A DNA stretch of 64,000 bases. Source: Vulcanimicrobiota bacterium. GTDB taxonomy: Bacteria; Vulcanimicrobiota; Vulcanimicrobiia; Vulcanimicrobiales; Vulcanimicrobiaceae. Made by a program: the position numbers and the translations under genes. The notes under the pieces are model-generated. The model searched no databases, was not told the origin of the DNA, and saw only the letters and a list, made by a program, of their open reading frames with translations. Positions 8,346-17,541 of this stretch are shown here, piece by piece (position 1 is the stretch's first letter; each line of letters starts with the position of its first letter). Location: NCBI GenBank assembly GCA_003161435.1, contig PMOS01000023.1, positions 1 to 64,000 of the forward strand, given 5' to 3'.

Positions 8346-9683
8346 GTGCTGCTGAACAATTGGCACGCCCGACCGGCCGGCATGCTCGTCGTTGTGGTCA
8401 TTGCAGTCGGGGTGCTGTTTGCGGGGACGTTTTCGGTCCGTGGCTCCCTGGTTCAGCTGCTCCATCGATCCGCCCGTCTCCGCTCCGCGCAGGCCGACCT
8501 TCAAAGCGTTCTCGTCCTGCGCTCCGACGAGACCGCAGACGTCGAGGCCCGCGGCGCGACGGCGACGTCGCGCCGCAGGGAGCTACGCCGGCTGTCCGCC
8601 GGACTTCACAGCAGCGTCCGGGACCTTACTGCCAATCTCGCGGCATTGGAGATGCCCCGCTCGCTGGCGGCCGCGCGCGCGCTCGGCGCGGATGTCGATA
8701 CGTGGGCCTCGACCGTGCGCCGCGCCACGATCACGCCTGCCGACGCGTCGCTCAACGCGACGCTTCGTCGCAGGATCCTGCAGGATGTGGGCGAGATCGA
8801 GAGTCGCTTGAACTCCGAGGGTGCGGCTGCGGAGCAGCGCACCGAGCACGACGCCGACCGAACGATCGCCCTCGCGACGCTCGCCTCCGTCGTCGTCGTC
8901 GGATTCGCGCTCGTGGCGATCCGGAGACGTGCCGCGTACACCGCTCAGAAAAACGTGGCCGATGCCCTTCGGCGCGCTTTCGACCCGACGACCCTCCCGG
9001 ATACCAAGTCCATTCGATTCAGCGCGAAGTCGCTTCCGGCCGCGCACAACGCCCAAGTCGGCGGCGATTGGTGCGACGCGTACGTTTTGCCGGACGGACG
9101 CGTCTTCTTCTCGATTGGCGACGTAGCCGGTCACGGACTGGGTGCCGCTGTCGGCATGAGCCGGGTGCGGCAATCACTCCTCGCCGCCTCGTTGTCCCAA
9201 AACGATCCCTCGGCAGTTTTCACGACGGTCAATGCCGTGATTCACGTTCAGCGCGCCGGTCTGGTTACGGCGATATGCGGTTTTGTCGATCCGATCGCAC
9301 GCACGGTCGCGTACGCGTGCGCCGGGCATCCCCCTCCGATCGTCGTCGACGGCGGCGAAGTTCGTCTCCTACCGTACGGGGATGTCCCGCTGGGCGTCGA
9401 CGTCACGGCGAAATATACGACGCAGACGCTGCACGCCGGCGACGGTACGACGTTGATCTTGTATACGGACGGGATCGTCGAGTATCAGCGGGACGCCGTT
9501 GCCGGCGAGCAACGGTTGTTGCGCGTGGCACGAGAATGTACGGAGCTTCGGCCGACGGCCACCGCAGAGGACATGCTGGGGCGACTCATCCCGAACGGAT
9601 CACTGTCGGACGATGCGTCCGTCATGCTGATCGCATTCCGTTCGGCTCGCTCGTTGGGATCTACGCCGAGCACTCCCAGTTGA
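8346..9683 (+). CDS. membrane SpoIIE-type PP2C phosphatase
   Basis: About 445 aa from the GTG at 8346 (an ATG at 8382 or a TTG at 8274 are alternatives; none has a clear ribosome site). Two membrane segments (MLVVVVIAVGVLFAG and ATLASVVVVGFALVAI) bracket a helical extracytoplasmic region of about 150 residues, a CHASE3-like layout. The C-terminal PP2C/SpoIIE domain begins at about SAKSLPAAHNAQVGGDW and has the metal aspartates in GGDWCDAY and SIGDVAGHGLG, and later LYTDGIVEY and LSDDASVML. These phosphatases dephosphorylate anti-sigma antagonists or similar partners; no such partner gene is adjacent. Confidence 0.8.
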   Translation: MLLNNWHARPAGMLVVVVIAVGVLFAGTFSVRGSLVQLLHRSARLRSAQADLQSVLVLRSDETADVEARGATATSRRRELRRLSAGLHSSVRDLTANLAALEMPRSLAAARALGADVDTWASTVRRATITPADASLNATLRRRILQDVGEIESRLNSEGAAAEQRTEHDADRTIALATLASVVVVGFALVAIRRRAAYTAQKNVADALRRAFDPTTLPDTKSIRFSAKSLPAAHNAQVGGDWCDAYVLPDGRVFFSIGDVAGHGLGAAVGMSRVRQSLLAASLSQNDPSAVFTTVNAVIHVQRAGLVTAICGFVDPIARTVAYACAGHPPPIVVDGGEVRLLPYGDVPLGVDVTAKYTTQTLHAGDGTTLILYTDGIVEYQRDAVAGEQRLLRVARECTELRPTATAEDMLGRLIPNGSLSDDASVMLIAFRSARSLGSTPSTPS

Positions 9684-9762
9684 GCAAGCGTTCCAAGCGC
9701 TTCATCCCTTTGCAAGGCCTCCTCGCCAAGTACATCCGGAAAACGGGTAGTAGATGTGATGT

Positions 9763-10947
9763 GTGGCTAGCCTGACGCAGCTTCGTCCAGCGATCGTCGT
9801 CTACGCGGCAGCTACGCTCCAAGGCTTTGCCTTCACCTTGGTCCCAGCGCTGGCGGTGGTCTTTTCCGCCGCACCGTACCACATCGACGCGGGAGCGTTC
9901 GGAGAGCTGTTCGTCGCGCTCACGCTGGGCGCGATCCTTGCGGCGACGACGACGCCCTTCATCGCCCGCAAACACCGGATGGTTGGAGTCTTGCGGTTCG
10001 GCGTGGCCGCAAACGTGATCGGTCTCGGGGCCCTCATCGGATCGCTGCTCCTCCCACGAGCGGATGCTTACGAGTTGCTGCTGGCCGACTCCGCCGCCTT
10101 AGGGCTCGGTTTCGGTTTGAATTTCTCGGCGGTGAACGAACTCGCGTCTGCACTCTCCGCGAACCCGACCCGGTCGATCACGATTGCGAACGTGTTGACG
10201 GGACTCGGCACCGCGCTTACACCGCTCCTGGTGGGCACTCTCGTTGCTCGCGGGTCATGGGTCGTTTGGCCGGCCGTTCTCCTCGTAGCTTTTTCGTGCG
10301 TGCTTCTCCTCACGACCGGCTCGGCCCGTGCACCCGTCGGACGAGGCCGCAGCGGGAAAACCAAGGCGCTGTCGCGCGGGCTCGTCCTCTTCGGTGTCGC
10401 CGCGCTCCTGTACGCATTTTGCGAGGGAGCCTTTTCGAGCTGGGCGACGACCTTTGCGCAGGTCGACCGCCGGTTCTCGTTGGCAACCGGGGAGGCGGCG
10501 CTCTCGGGCTTTTGGCTCGCCCTGACATGCACGCGGATCGTCGCCGCACTGCTTCCCCGTGCGCTCGAGCCCCGATGGGCGTTTCGCCTGTTTCCGGTAG
10601 CCGTCGGAGTTACGTTCCTCCTCCTGCCCGTCTGGACGACGCCGCCTCTTTTGGTGTTGGGATTCATCATGGGCGGCGCGGCGTGCAGCATCGTCTTCCC
10701 CTACGCAATGGCGCTGGCGTTCCGCGCAATGCCCTCCGACAAGGACCGTGTGGCAGCGGTGCTGGTCGGCGCCTTGATGGCGGGCGAGGGGCTCGGGACG
10801 TTCAGCATCGGGATCCTCCGGACGAACGCAGGGCTTTCGCTCTCGCAGATTTATCGCGGTTCCGCAGCCGTAGCATTGGCGCTCGCGATCGTCGCGACGC
10901 TTTCCGTCAGGGTTTCGCCGGTCAATGCCGTGAAATCAAGTCGATAA
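9763..10947 (+). CDS. MFS transporter
   Basis: 394 aa, GTG start at 9763. About 12 hydrophobic segments with the half-protein repeat typical of the major facilitator superfamily; the central loop is the basic GRGRSGKTKALSRG (about 188-201). Charged cytoplasmic-loop residues occur in FIARKHRMVG. Probably an exporter; substrate unknown. It follows the SpoIIE-type phosphatase by 79 bp on the same strand. Its downstream neighbour is convergent. Confidence 0.8.
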   Translation: MASLTQLRPAIVVYAAATLQGFAFTLVPALAVVFSAAPYHIDAGAFGELFVALTLGAILAATTTPFIARKHRMVGVLRFGVAANVIGLGALIGSLLLPRADAYELLLADSAALGLGFGLNFSAVNELASALSANPTRSITIANVLTGLGTALTPLLVGTLVARGSWVVWPAVLLVAFSCVLLLTTGSARAPVGRGRSGKTKALSRGLVLFGVAALLYAFCEGAFSSWATTFAQVDRRFSLATGEAALSGFWLALTCTRIVAALLPRALEPRWAFRLFPVAVGVTFLLLPVWTTPPLLVLGFIMGGAACSIVFPYAMALAFRAMPSDKDRVAAVLVGALMAGEGLGTFSIGILRTNAGLSLSQIYRGSAAVALALAIVATLSVRVSPVNAVKSSR

Positions 10948-10991
10948 GTGCGCTCTTCGGCTCTTTCCATGAACGGAAGGCAGCCATGAGC

Positions 10992-11005
10992 GGCGGCGTA
11001 CCGCC
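10992..11005. terminator. small GC hairpin between convergent genes
   Basis: GGCGG-CGTA-CCGCC followed by TTCTC, in the 99-bp gap between the convergent MFS and glycoside hydrolase genes. Stem of only 5 bp with no T run, so weak evidence. Confidence 0.3.
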
Positions 11006-11046
11006 TTCTCGCGCGATACGCGGTGCCCGTAGAGATTGATCACGAT

Positions 11047-13509
11047 CTACTGCGGTGTCATCTCGAGCAAGGCAAAGCCGCCGGCATCGATCACCAAGAC
11101 GATCCCGTCGTAGATGTCGCTTGGCCCAACGATGCCCAAATCTCTCCAGTCGTTCCAGACCGTCGAGAAACTTCGCACCGCATACCCGTTATCGGGTCGT
11201 TTCGCGAAAGCGGTCGCCGTGGTCACTGCCTGCGGACCAGAATTTCCGACGAAGACCGTTACCTTTCCGTCCGCCGCGAATGCGACCAGGGTCGCAAGCG
11301 GATCGGCGACCTGAACGCTGTCGGTGACGTCGTGCGCATACGTCGTCAGGTGAGCGTCCGATCCCAGCTCCGACGTCGTCAAGACGTGAAGTCCGTCCGG
11401 CATCCGCATTGCGATCCACGCGATCGACTTACCGCGAAACGGCACGTTGACCGCGGTCAGCCAGCGCCACTCCGTGGCTAGGCAAGGATTCAGCTTGGCG
11501 TCCTTTCCATGGACGTCCAGCCCCCCGGCACCTTCGATGGCGGCCCAAAGATAACGCGGCGCATCCCATGGTGAAAGCATCATCCCTTGATTCACCAATG
11601 TCTCGCCGTGCAGCCACTCGGAAAACTGGCCGGGAACCGTGTTGTTACGCCGCGGATCGCTCGAGAAGTGACGGAAGCTCTCAGACAATGCCTTCGCCAT
11701 GAACGACGGATTATATTTCGCGGCGGCGAACGCATACCAGAACGTCACCGCGACCCACACGCCGCCGAGCAGGCCGTAGCCGTTGGTCGGTCCGTAGATG
11801 AGGTCGTCTCGAGGCACGGTTCGGATCCCCGCGTCGGTCCAAAAAGCAGCGTCGCTCAGCGCGCCGATGATACGTGCGGCCCGATCGGGCGGCGCTACGC
11901 CGAAGAGCACCGGGAAGACGAGGTCTGACGTGACGTCCGTGCGGGGTAAACCGTCGACATCGATCGTAAGATAGTAGAGGCCGTTCGCGGGATTCACCAA
12001 ATGCCTGTTGATCGCGGTGTACAGCGCTGCGGCGGCTTCGCGGTACTTCGACGAAGCCGGCTCGTCGCCCAGCAGACTCGCCATCTCCGCAAGCGCGTTG
12101 AGTGCCGCATAACACTCGGAGTTCACCTCGGTCGACGCGCCGCTGATGCGATAGCCTTCGATGACGTTACGCCAGCCGACGATCCCCCAATCCGCGGTCT
12201 CGGTCGAGGTGCACCACACCAAGCCCTGCGCGTTGCGCTGCGATAGCATGTATTCCATTGCGCGAATCGCCCGTGGGTAGCACTCCTCGAGGAACCTCTC
12301 GTTGCCCGTCACCGCGTAATGATGCCACAACGCGATAACGGCGAGCGGCGTGTTGTCGTTGACGTTCAGATTGTAATCGTCCCACTTATCGTTGCGGACG
12401 TCATAATACTCGACAATCTTCCCATTCGGCTCCTGCAGGCGAAAGTATGCCGCGAGCGACTCATGCGCAAAGTGGTGATCGAGGTAGTCTGCCCCGAACG
12501 ACATCCACGCAGTGTCTCGCCCGACGCTGTTGTTGCTGCGCGCCGGGTCGTTCGTGAAGCACCAGCCCGTCGGCGCATACGTTTGGACGCGCAGCATGTT
12601 CGCCTTCGCCCAGAGAACGCCCCGATTGACGTCGTGATCCGGCGTGCGCAGAATCGATCGGCTCAGATACTTCCAGTAGTATGCGGACGTCCGCTCGAGA
12701 GCTTCCGCTCCGGTCGGGCACTGGCTGTGCGCAGCAAGAAGACCCTCGCGCGACTCTCCGGAGAGAATGCATACGAAGTCGACCCATAGATCCTGACCGG
12801 GCAGCAGGTCGATGGCCACATGCAGCGCGCCGACCGGATCGGGCCCAGCCGCGCTCGCCGAGTTGGAGAGGCTGCCCGGCGATGTCCGCGCAACGAACTT
12901 CCCGCGATCGTCGCCCGTCTCCCAACTGCTCAGGGAAGCGAGCGATCCAAACAGACGAGCCTGATTGGGAGCGCTCCGATTCCACGCCACGATGCCTGCC
13001 ATGCCGGCGTCGAACTCAGCGAGAACGTCTGGCGACGTGTTGCCACGCAATTCGCAAAGACCGTATGCGTCGAACGATACCGGTGCCGTCGTTTGATTTG
13101 TGAAATGGACGCGGTAATAGACGGCGGGCATCGGAACGCCGCTGCCGTCCGAACCGTCATAGTTATACGGAAATACCTGCTCGTGCACGTGAACACCGTT
13201 GTCGAGCTCGTAGACGTGGTCTTGGCGTTCCGGATGGATGTGGAACGCGCCGCTTCGGCTTGCTAAACGAACCTTGCTGCGCCGATCCCAATAGTGCACG
13301 GCCACCGCTCCGAAGAAATCGTAGCCGGCATCCGGGCTGTAAACCTTCGCGATCGCTCCGGTCGGCTTGAGAACCACCGAGCAGCGCGGCGCGCCCAGCG
13401 TGCTCCCCAGCGCCATTTGCTCGTCTTCGAGAATATATGCAAAGCGCGGGTCGACGACGGTTCCACCGCGCGGGTCGATCGCGACGCTCGCATCGGATGG
13501 GCGCGGCAT
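11047..13509 (-). CDS. (alpha/alpha)6-barrel glycoside hydrolase, debranching-enzyme-like
   Basis: 820 aa, no signal peptide, ATG directly after the TAA of the upstream SDR gene. An N-terminal beta-sandwich domain (about 30-280) precedes a six-hairpin helical barrel (about 290-690) with the conserved cluster NNSVGRDTAWMSFGADY, then NVNDNTPLAVIALWHHY and TEWRWLTAVNVP. A small C-terminal beta domain follows. This is the arrangement of amylo-1,6-glucosidase/GH15/GH63-type enzymes. It probably hydrolyses an alpha-linked oligosaccharide in the cytoplasm. Base composition is visibly lower in GC than the flanking housekeeping genes. Confidence 0.7.
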   Translation of the reverse strand: MPRPSDASVAIDPRGGTVVDPRFAYILEDEQMALGSTLGAPRCSVVLKPTGAIAKVYSPDAGYDFFGAVAVHYWDRRSKVRLASRSGAFHIHPERQDHVYELDNGVHVHEQVFPYNYDGSDGSGVPMPAVYYRVHFTNQTTAPVSFDAYGLCELRGNTSPDVLAEFDAGMAGIVAWNRSAPNQARLFGSLASLSSWETGDDRGKFVARTSPGSLSNSASAAGPDPVGALHVAIDLLPGQDLWVDFVCILSGESREGLLAAHSQCPTGAEALERTSAYYWKYLSRSILRTPDHDVNRGVLWAKANMLRVQTYAPTGWCFTNDPARSNNSVGRDTAWMSFGADYLDHHFAHESLAAYFRLQEPNGKIVEYYDVRNDKWDDYNLNVNDNTPLAVIALWHHYAVTGNERFLEECYPRAIRAMEYMLSQRNAQGLVWCTSTETADWGIVGWRNVIEGYRISGASTEVNSECYAALNALAEMASLLGDEPASSKYREAAAALYTAINRHLVNPANGLYYLTIDVDGLPRTDVTSDLVFPVLFGVAPPDRAARIIGALSDAAFWTDAGIRTVPRDDLIYGPTNGYGLLGGVWVAVTFWYAFAAAKYNPSFMAKALSESFRHFSSDPRRNNTVPGQFSEWLHGETLVNQGMMLSPWDAPRYLWAAIEGAGGLDVHGKDAKLNPCLATEWRWLTAVNVPFRGKSIAWIAMRMPDGLHVLTTSELGSDAHLTTYAHDVTDSVQVADPLATLVAFAADGKVTVFVGNSGPQAVTTATAFAKRPDNGYAVRSFSTVWNDWRDLGIVGPSDIYDGIVLVIDAGGFALLEMTPQ

Positions 13510-14277
13510 TTATAGTGCGCCGGCTTGACGCATCATGCCGCCGTCGATGACGATCGTACTGCCGGTGACGTACGACGACGCGTCGCTGCAGAGCCACACC
13601 ACGAGCCCAGCGACCTCTTCCGGCTTGCCCCAGCGATGCAGCGGGATCTCGCTGAGGAGCTCGTCATCCAGCCTTCGATCTGCTTTGGTAGCCGCATCCA
13701 TCGGCGTGTCGACCGCGCCCGGCGCGACATTATTTACGGTGATGCCGTACTGGGCAAGCTCCACTGCAACCGTCCGCATGAGCATGCGCACGCCACCCTT
13801 GGCAGCGCAGTATGGAGCGTTCGTCGGCGCAGCGACGTCTTCGTGAATCGACGAGATATTGATGATGCGACCGCCTTGCCCTTGCGCGATCATTTGCTTG
13901 GCCGATGTCCTGCTGCACAAGAACGGTCCGGTCAGGTTGACCGCGATTTCGCGCTGCCACACCTCGTCGGGCGTTTCGACGAACGGATACCGCGCTTCGA
14001 TTCCCGCATTGTTGATCAGAATATGCAATGCTCCGAATGTATCGACCGCGTACGCGACCAATCGCGCTACCTCGGTCGCATCAGCGACATTTGCGGAAAA
14101 GCTGCCGACCTGGTTGCCTTTGAGGGTGAGCTCACGAACGATAGCTTGCGCAGGTGCTGCGTCACCCACGTAGTCGATGACTACGGAGGCGCCTTCGGCC
14201 GCCAAGGCACGAACGATCGCCGCCCCGATGCCGGTGTCACCACCCGTGACGATCGCGGTTTTCCCAACCAGTGCCAT
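13510..14277 (-). CDS. short-chain dehydrogenase (glucose 1-dehydrogenase-like SDR)
   Basis: 255 aa from the ATG at 14277. Classical SDR: cofactor motif TGGDTGIG (about 11-18), INNAGIEAR, catalytic Ser in INISSIHED, catalytic YCAAK (Tyr and Lys four apart), and a C-terminus YVTGSTIVIDGG. NAD(P)-dependent alcohol/sugar oxidoreductase; the order of motifs and sequence flavour resemble glucose 1-dehydrogenases. Its stop codon abuts the start of the glycoside hydrolase, so the two are one operon and may act on the same sugar. Confidence 0.85.
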   Translation of the reverse strand: MALVGKTAIVTGGDTGIGAAIVRALAAEGASVVIDYVGDAAPAQAIVRELTLKGNQVGSFSANVADATEVARLVAYAVDTFGALHILINNAGIEARYPFVETPDEVWQREIAVNLTGPFLCSRTSAKQMIAQGQGGRIINISSIHEDVAAPTNAPYCAAKGGVRMLMRTVAVELAQYGITVNNVAPGAVDTPMDAATKADRRLDDELLSEIPLHRWGKPEEVAGLVVWLCSDASSYVTGSTIVIDGGMMRQAGAL

Positions 14278-14370
14278 TTGAATAACTTTCTTTTGAAGTC
14301 TCGGCGGCCCGAGCGGGCCCGGAGCATGTGCCCCGCCCGACACGTTTGAAACGGAACAGCGCTCCGTCGG

Positions 14371-14736
14371 TCAGCGAAACGCAAACAACGTCCAGGTGAC
14401 GATCAAACCGATGATCGCGATCATTCCCGCGATAATGATGGCGCCTTCGTCCGGCATCGGCCGATTCGTGCCCTCGCGGAGCGCTCGGGCGCTCGAAACG
14501 TAGCGATACGCTCCGTAGCCGGCGCACGCCACACCGGCAAGGGCCATGGCCGTTCCGAAGCTCGTGGAGATCGCAGGTGACGCTTGCCGAATGTGGGCGA
14601 CCACGGCCACTTCGCGCGTGAACAGCGCAAAGCGTGCGATGACGAATCCGAAGGCGATAAACGCGAGTGCCGTTCGCGCGTAGGCGAGGAACGTACGTTC
14701 GTTCGCGAGCGTGTCCGTTGCGCGTGGCTGATTCAC
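14371..14736 (-). CDS. DUF202/YidH-family membrane protein
   Basis: 121 aa from the GTG at 14736, chosen because AAGGA lies seven bases upstream. The conserved N-terminal motif LANERTFLAYARTALAF is diagnostic of DUF202 (YidH-like), followed by three membrane helices, the last ending TWTLFAF. The family is an inner-membrane protein of unknown function. It is upstream of the SDR on the same strand with a 93-bp gap, and diverges from the PhzF gene. Confidence 0.8.
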   Translation of the reverse strand: MNQPRATDTLANERTFLAYARTALAFIAFGFVIARFALFTREVAVVAHIRQASPAISTSFGTAMALAGVACAGYGAYRYVSSARALREGTNRPMPDEGAIIIAGMIAIIGLIVTWTLFAFR

Positions 14737-14830
14737 GCGAGCGTCCTTCTGTACGCACCTCACAATGCTTTCCTGCTGGTTGCGGGCCGTCGAGCGGCGC
14801 GCGAACGTGCCCCGTCGAACTCCACCGTTT

Positions 14831-15736
14831 ATGGCACGTTCGTTCGAGGTCGTCTGGGTCGATGCGTTCACCACCACGCCGCTCGCCGGCAACGCCTGCG
14901 CCGTGCTGCTCGACGCGCGTGGCTTGGACGAGGCGACGATGCTGGCGATCGCGCGCGAGACCAACCTGTCGGAGACGAGCTTCGTCTTCCCGGGCGACGC
15001 CGAGGCGGATTTCAACGTGCATTACTGGACGCCCAACGGCGAGATTCCGATGGCCGGCCACCCCACGATCGCGACGACGCACGCGCTGCACGAGACGGGC
15101 GCGATCCCCGGCGAAGGTCACGAAGTGCGGTTGAGAATGCCGGCAGGCGTCGTTCCGGTGGCCATTCGACCGGGCGTGCCGACGATGTACGCGATGTCGC
15201 AGCCGCCCCCGGTGTTTCTGACGACGCTGCCGCGGGCCGCCGCCGCGGCAGCGCTGCACCTGCGTGACGAAGATCTGCTGGGCGGGATGACGCCGCAGAC
15301 CGTGAGCACCGGAACGCCGCAGCTGATGATCGCGCTCGCCTCGATCGACGCGCTCGATCGGGTCGAACCGGACCGCCATGCATTGTTCCCGCGCGAAGGA
15401 CACGAGTGGTTCTCGGTCCACGTCTTCGCGCCCGCGTCGCAGGACGGCCCTTCGACGAGCTCAGGACAGGCTGTTGCGCTCGTCGCGCGGCACTTCGCCG
15501 ACTTCGGCGACGTCAAAGAAGACCCGTTCACCGGCTCGGCTACCGGCGGGATGGCTGCGTATTGCGCGCGCTACGGAATCATGCGCGAGCGCGCGTACGC
15601 CGTCGCGCAGGGAATGCACGTGCATCGTCCCGGCCGCGCCGAGGTCGAAGTCGGCGGCGATCCGCCCCTTGCGATCGGCCGCATCACCGTCGCGGGCCCG
15701 GCCGTGACCGTCATGCGCGGCACGCTCACGTTGTGA
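14831..15736 (+). CDS. PhzF-family isomerase/epimerase
   Basis: 301 aa from the ATG at 14831. PhzF fold markers: FTTTPLAGNACAVLLDARGL (about 13-32), SETSFVF with the likely catalytic Glu (about 47), GHPTIATTHAL, and the second-half motif DPFTGSATGGMAAY. The enzymes catalyse proton shifts on small metabolites, as in phenazine biosynthesis; no phenazine genes are here. At about residues 208-213 it carries a PSTSSGQ peptide encoded by a dispersed palindromic repeat (15448-15470), an apparent in-frame insertion. Overlaps the next gene by GTGA. Confidence 0.85.
   Translation: MARSFEVVWVDAFTTTPLAGNACAVLLDARGLDEATMLAIARETNLSETSFVFPGDAEADFNVHYWTPNGEIPMAGHPTIATTHALHETGAIPGEGHEVRLRMPAGVVPVAIRPGVPTMYAMSQPPPVFLTTLPRAAAAAALHLRDEDLLGGMTPQTVSTGTPQLMIALASIDALDRVEPDRHALFPREGHEWFSVHVFAPASQDGPSTSSGQAVALVARHFADFGDVKEDPFTGSATGGMAAYCARYGIMRERAYAVAQGMHVHRPGRAEVEVGGDPPLAIGRITVAGPAVTVMRGTLTL
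15448..15470. repeat. dispersed palindromic repeat, copy A (in frame inside phzF-like gene)
   Basis: CCCTTCGACGAGCTCAGG plus ACAGG, the complement of CCTGTCCTGAGCTCGTCGAAGGG. It contains the palindromic core GAGCTC. It is translated in frame as PSTSSGQ. Near-identical copies lie at 16496-16516, 16551-16571, 53444-53466 and 53843-53881. Confidence 0.8.
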
Positions 15737-16503
15737 GGCGCATCCTCGTTCCGTATCACCACGCGGAGCCGTTGCCGAAGCTCGCCGATGCGTTTCCCGC
15801 CGACGACGCGATCGTGGTCTCGAAGGGTCCGGCCGGCGCGATGGTGGCGCGCTTGTACGATCAAGTCGCCGCGCGCGTCGCGGCGAGCGGAGAGCCGGTC
15901 GTCGTTGCGAGCGGAGACTGCACGACGGCGCTGGCGATCGTCGCGGGACTGCAACGCCGCGGGATCGCTCCGAGTGTGATCTGGCTCGACGCGCACGGCG
16001 ACTTCAACACGCCGCGCACGACGCGCAGCGGTTATCTCGGCGGGATGGCACTCGCGATCCTCACCGGTCGCGCCGGCGCCGCGCTGCGTGAGGCGATCGG
16101 ACTCGTGGCGGTCGCCGACAATGCGTGCGCGCTGGTCGGCGCACGCGACCTCGACCCAGCCGAGCGCGAGCTGCTCGCCGCGTCCGGCGTGCATCGCATC
16201 GACGACGTCAGCGGCCTAGCCGACGCACCGCTCCCAGCGCCGCCCTGGTACGTGCACCTCGACGTCGACGTGATCGACCCCACCCAACTAGCGGCGCTAC
16301 GCTTTCCCGCGCCGGGCGGCCCGAGCGCCGCGGTCGCCGCCGAGGCCCTCGGCGCGCTCGCCGCACGTGGCCCGATCGCCGCGGTCGGCCTCGCCTGCAC
16401 GTTTCTCCCAACCGCCCTCGGCGACGATCCCCTGGCCCCGATCCGACCCGTGCTCGATGTCCTCACGCTCAGTTCGTCCAAGCGCGAACATCTGTCACCC
16501 TGA
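15733..16503 (+). CDS. arginase-family (ureohydrolase-fold) protein
   Basis: 256 aa, GTG start in the GTGA overlap with the PhzF gene. Metal-binding motifs of the arginase/agmatinase fold: IWLDAHGDFNTP (Asp-x-His-x-Asp, about 88-93) and VHLDVDVIDP (Asp-x-Asp). The first motif, normally GGDH, reads SGDCTTAL, so the first metal His is Cys, as in some bacterial arginase-like proteins. Substrate unknown; probably a C-N hydrolase. The last residues (REHLSP) and the TGA stop come from a copy of the dispersed palindromic repeat, so the native C-terminus has probably been changed. Confidence 0.75.
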   Translation: MRRILVPYHHAEPLPKLADAFPADDAIVVSKGPAGAMVARLYDQVAARVAASGEPVVVASGDCTTALAIVAGLQRRGIAPSVIWLDAHGDFNTPRTTRSGYLGGMALAILTGRAGAALREAIGLVAVADNACALVGARDLDPAERELLAASGVHRIDDVSGLADAPLPAPPWYVHLDVDVIDPTQLAALRFPAPGGPSAAVAAEALGALAARGPIAAVGLACTFLPTALGDDPLAPIRPVLDVLTLSSSKREHLSP

Positions 16504-16516
16504 GCTCGTCGAAGGG
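16496..16516. repeat. dispersed palindromic repeat, copy B (supplies a stop codon)
   Basis: CACCCTGAGCTCGTCGAAGGG, with the GAGCTC palindromic core. The TGA at 16501-16503 inside it is the stop codon of the arginase-like gene. Confidence 0.75.
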
Positions 16517-16550
16517 CGACGCGGGAGAAAATAGCGCCTAGCGACGGGGC

Positions 16551-16571
16551 GCCCTGAGCTTGGCGAAGGGC
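16551..16571. repeat. dispersed palindromic repeat, copy C
   Basis: GCCCTGAGCTTGGCGAAGGGC, 34 bp after copy B in the same orientation, in the 117-bp gap before the pirin gene. It is a degenerate version of the same unit. The B-C pair resembles the paired layout of REP elements. Confidence 0.7.
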
Positions 16572-16620
16572 ACCCAAATCGGCAACCCTTTCGCTGTCGG
16601 CTACGGTTCGTAAGTATACA

Positions 16621-17514
16621 ATGTCCGTTCAGCCTGCCGCCGCGACCCGCTCGCTCGCCCGTGTCATCCCCGCCGTCGCCACCCTCGAGGGAGGCGGCTT
16701 CCTCGTCCATCGCCCGCTGCCGACCCGCACCGTCGACCAGATCGACCCGTTCTTGCTCATCGACGAGATGGGGCCGATGGACCACGCGCCGGGCGAAGCC
16801 CAAGGTGCGCCCGACCACCCGCACAAGGGCTTCGAGCTGATCACGTATTTGATCGCCGGCGAGATGGAGCACCTCGACTCGCACGGCAACCACGGGATCC
16901 TGCGAGCGGGCGACGCGCAGTACATGCTCGGCGGCGCCGGCCTGGTACACTCCGAGATGCCGACCGACGCCTTCCAGCGCGAAGGCGGACACCGCCATGG
17001 ATTCCAGATCTGGGTGAACCTGTCGCGCGCCGACAAGATGCTCGCGCCGCGTTACAAGGACGTCCCGGCCGGCACGATTCCGATCGCGCATCCGTCCGAC
17101 GGCGTCACGGCACGCGTGCTCGCCGGCGAGACGTTCGGCGTGACTGGGCCGATCCACACCGCGACGCCGTGGAGCTACGTGCACGTCACCCTCGCACCAG
17201 GCGCTCGCGTCGCACAGCCAGTGCCGCGCGGATGGACCGCGACGGCGTACATCTTCGGCGGCGCTGGCCGGATCGGCGCGCGCGAAGTGCGCCGCGGAGA
17301 CTACGCGATCTTCGGCGACGACGGCGACACGATCGAGCTCGCCAATACCGGCACCGAACCACTCGACGCGTTGCTGCTCGCGGCGACGCCGATCGGCGAG
17401 CCGATGGTGCGCTACGGCCCGTTCGTGATGAACTCGATCGACGAGATCGAGCGCGCCTTCGCCGACTTCCGCGCCGGCCGCTTCGGCGACATCAAACCCC
17501 TCGTCGCAGAGTAG
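16621..17514 (+). CDS. pirin-family cupin protein
   Basis: 297 aa, ATG at 16621. Bicupin of the pirin family: metal ligands in DHPHKGFELITYL (two His, about 60-64) and HGNHGILRAG (His, about 104), with the Glu in HSEMPTDAF. N-terminal cupin about 25-150; C-terminal cupin from about 170 (APGARVAQPVPRGW). Pirins bind Fe(II) and some have quercetin-2,3-dioxygenase activity; the role here is unknown. The 117 bp upstream hold two copies of the palindromic repeat and no clear promoter. Confidence 0.85.
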   Translation: MSVQPAAATRSLARVIPAVATLEGGGFLVHRPLPTRTVDQIDPFLLIDEMGPMDHAPGEAQGAPDHPHKGFELITYLIAGEMEHLDSHGNHGILRAGDAQYMLGGAGLVHSEMPTDAFQREGGHRHGFQIWVNLSRADKMLAPRYKDVPAGTIPIAHPSDGVTARVLAGETFGVTGPIHTATPWSYVHVTLAPGARVAQPVPRGWTATAYIFGGAGRIGAREVRRGDYAIFGDDGDTIELANTGTEPLDALLLAATPIGEPMVRYGPFVMNSIDEIERAFADFRAGRFGDIKPLVAE

Positions 17515-17541
17515 CGAACACCCCGGCGCCGGCGCGCGCTT

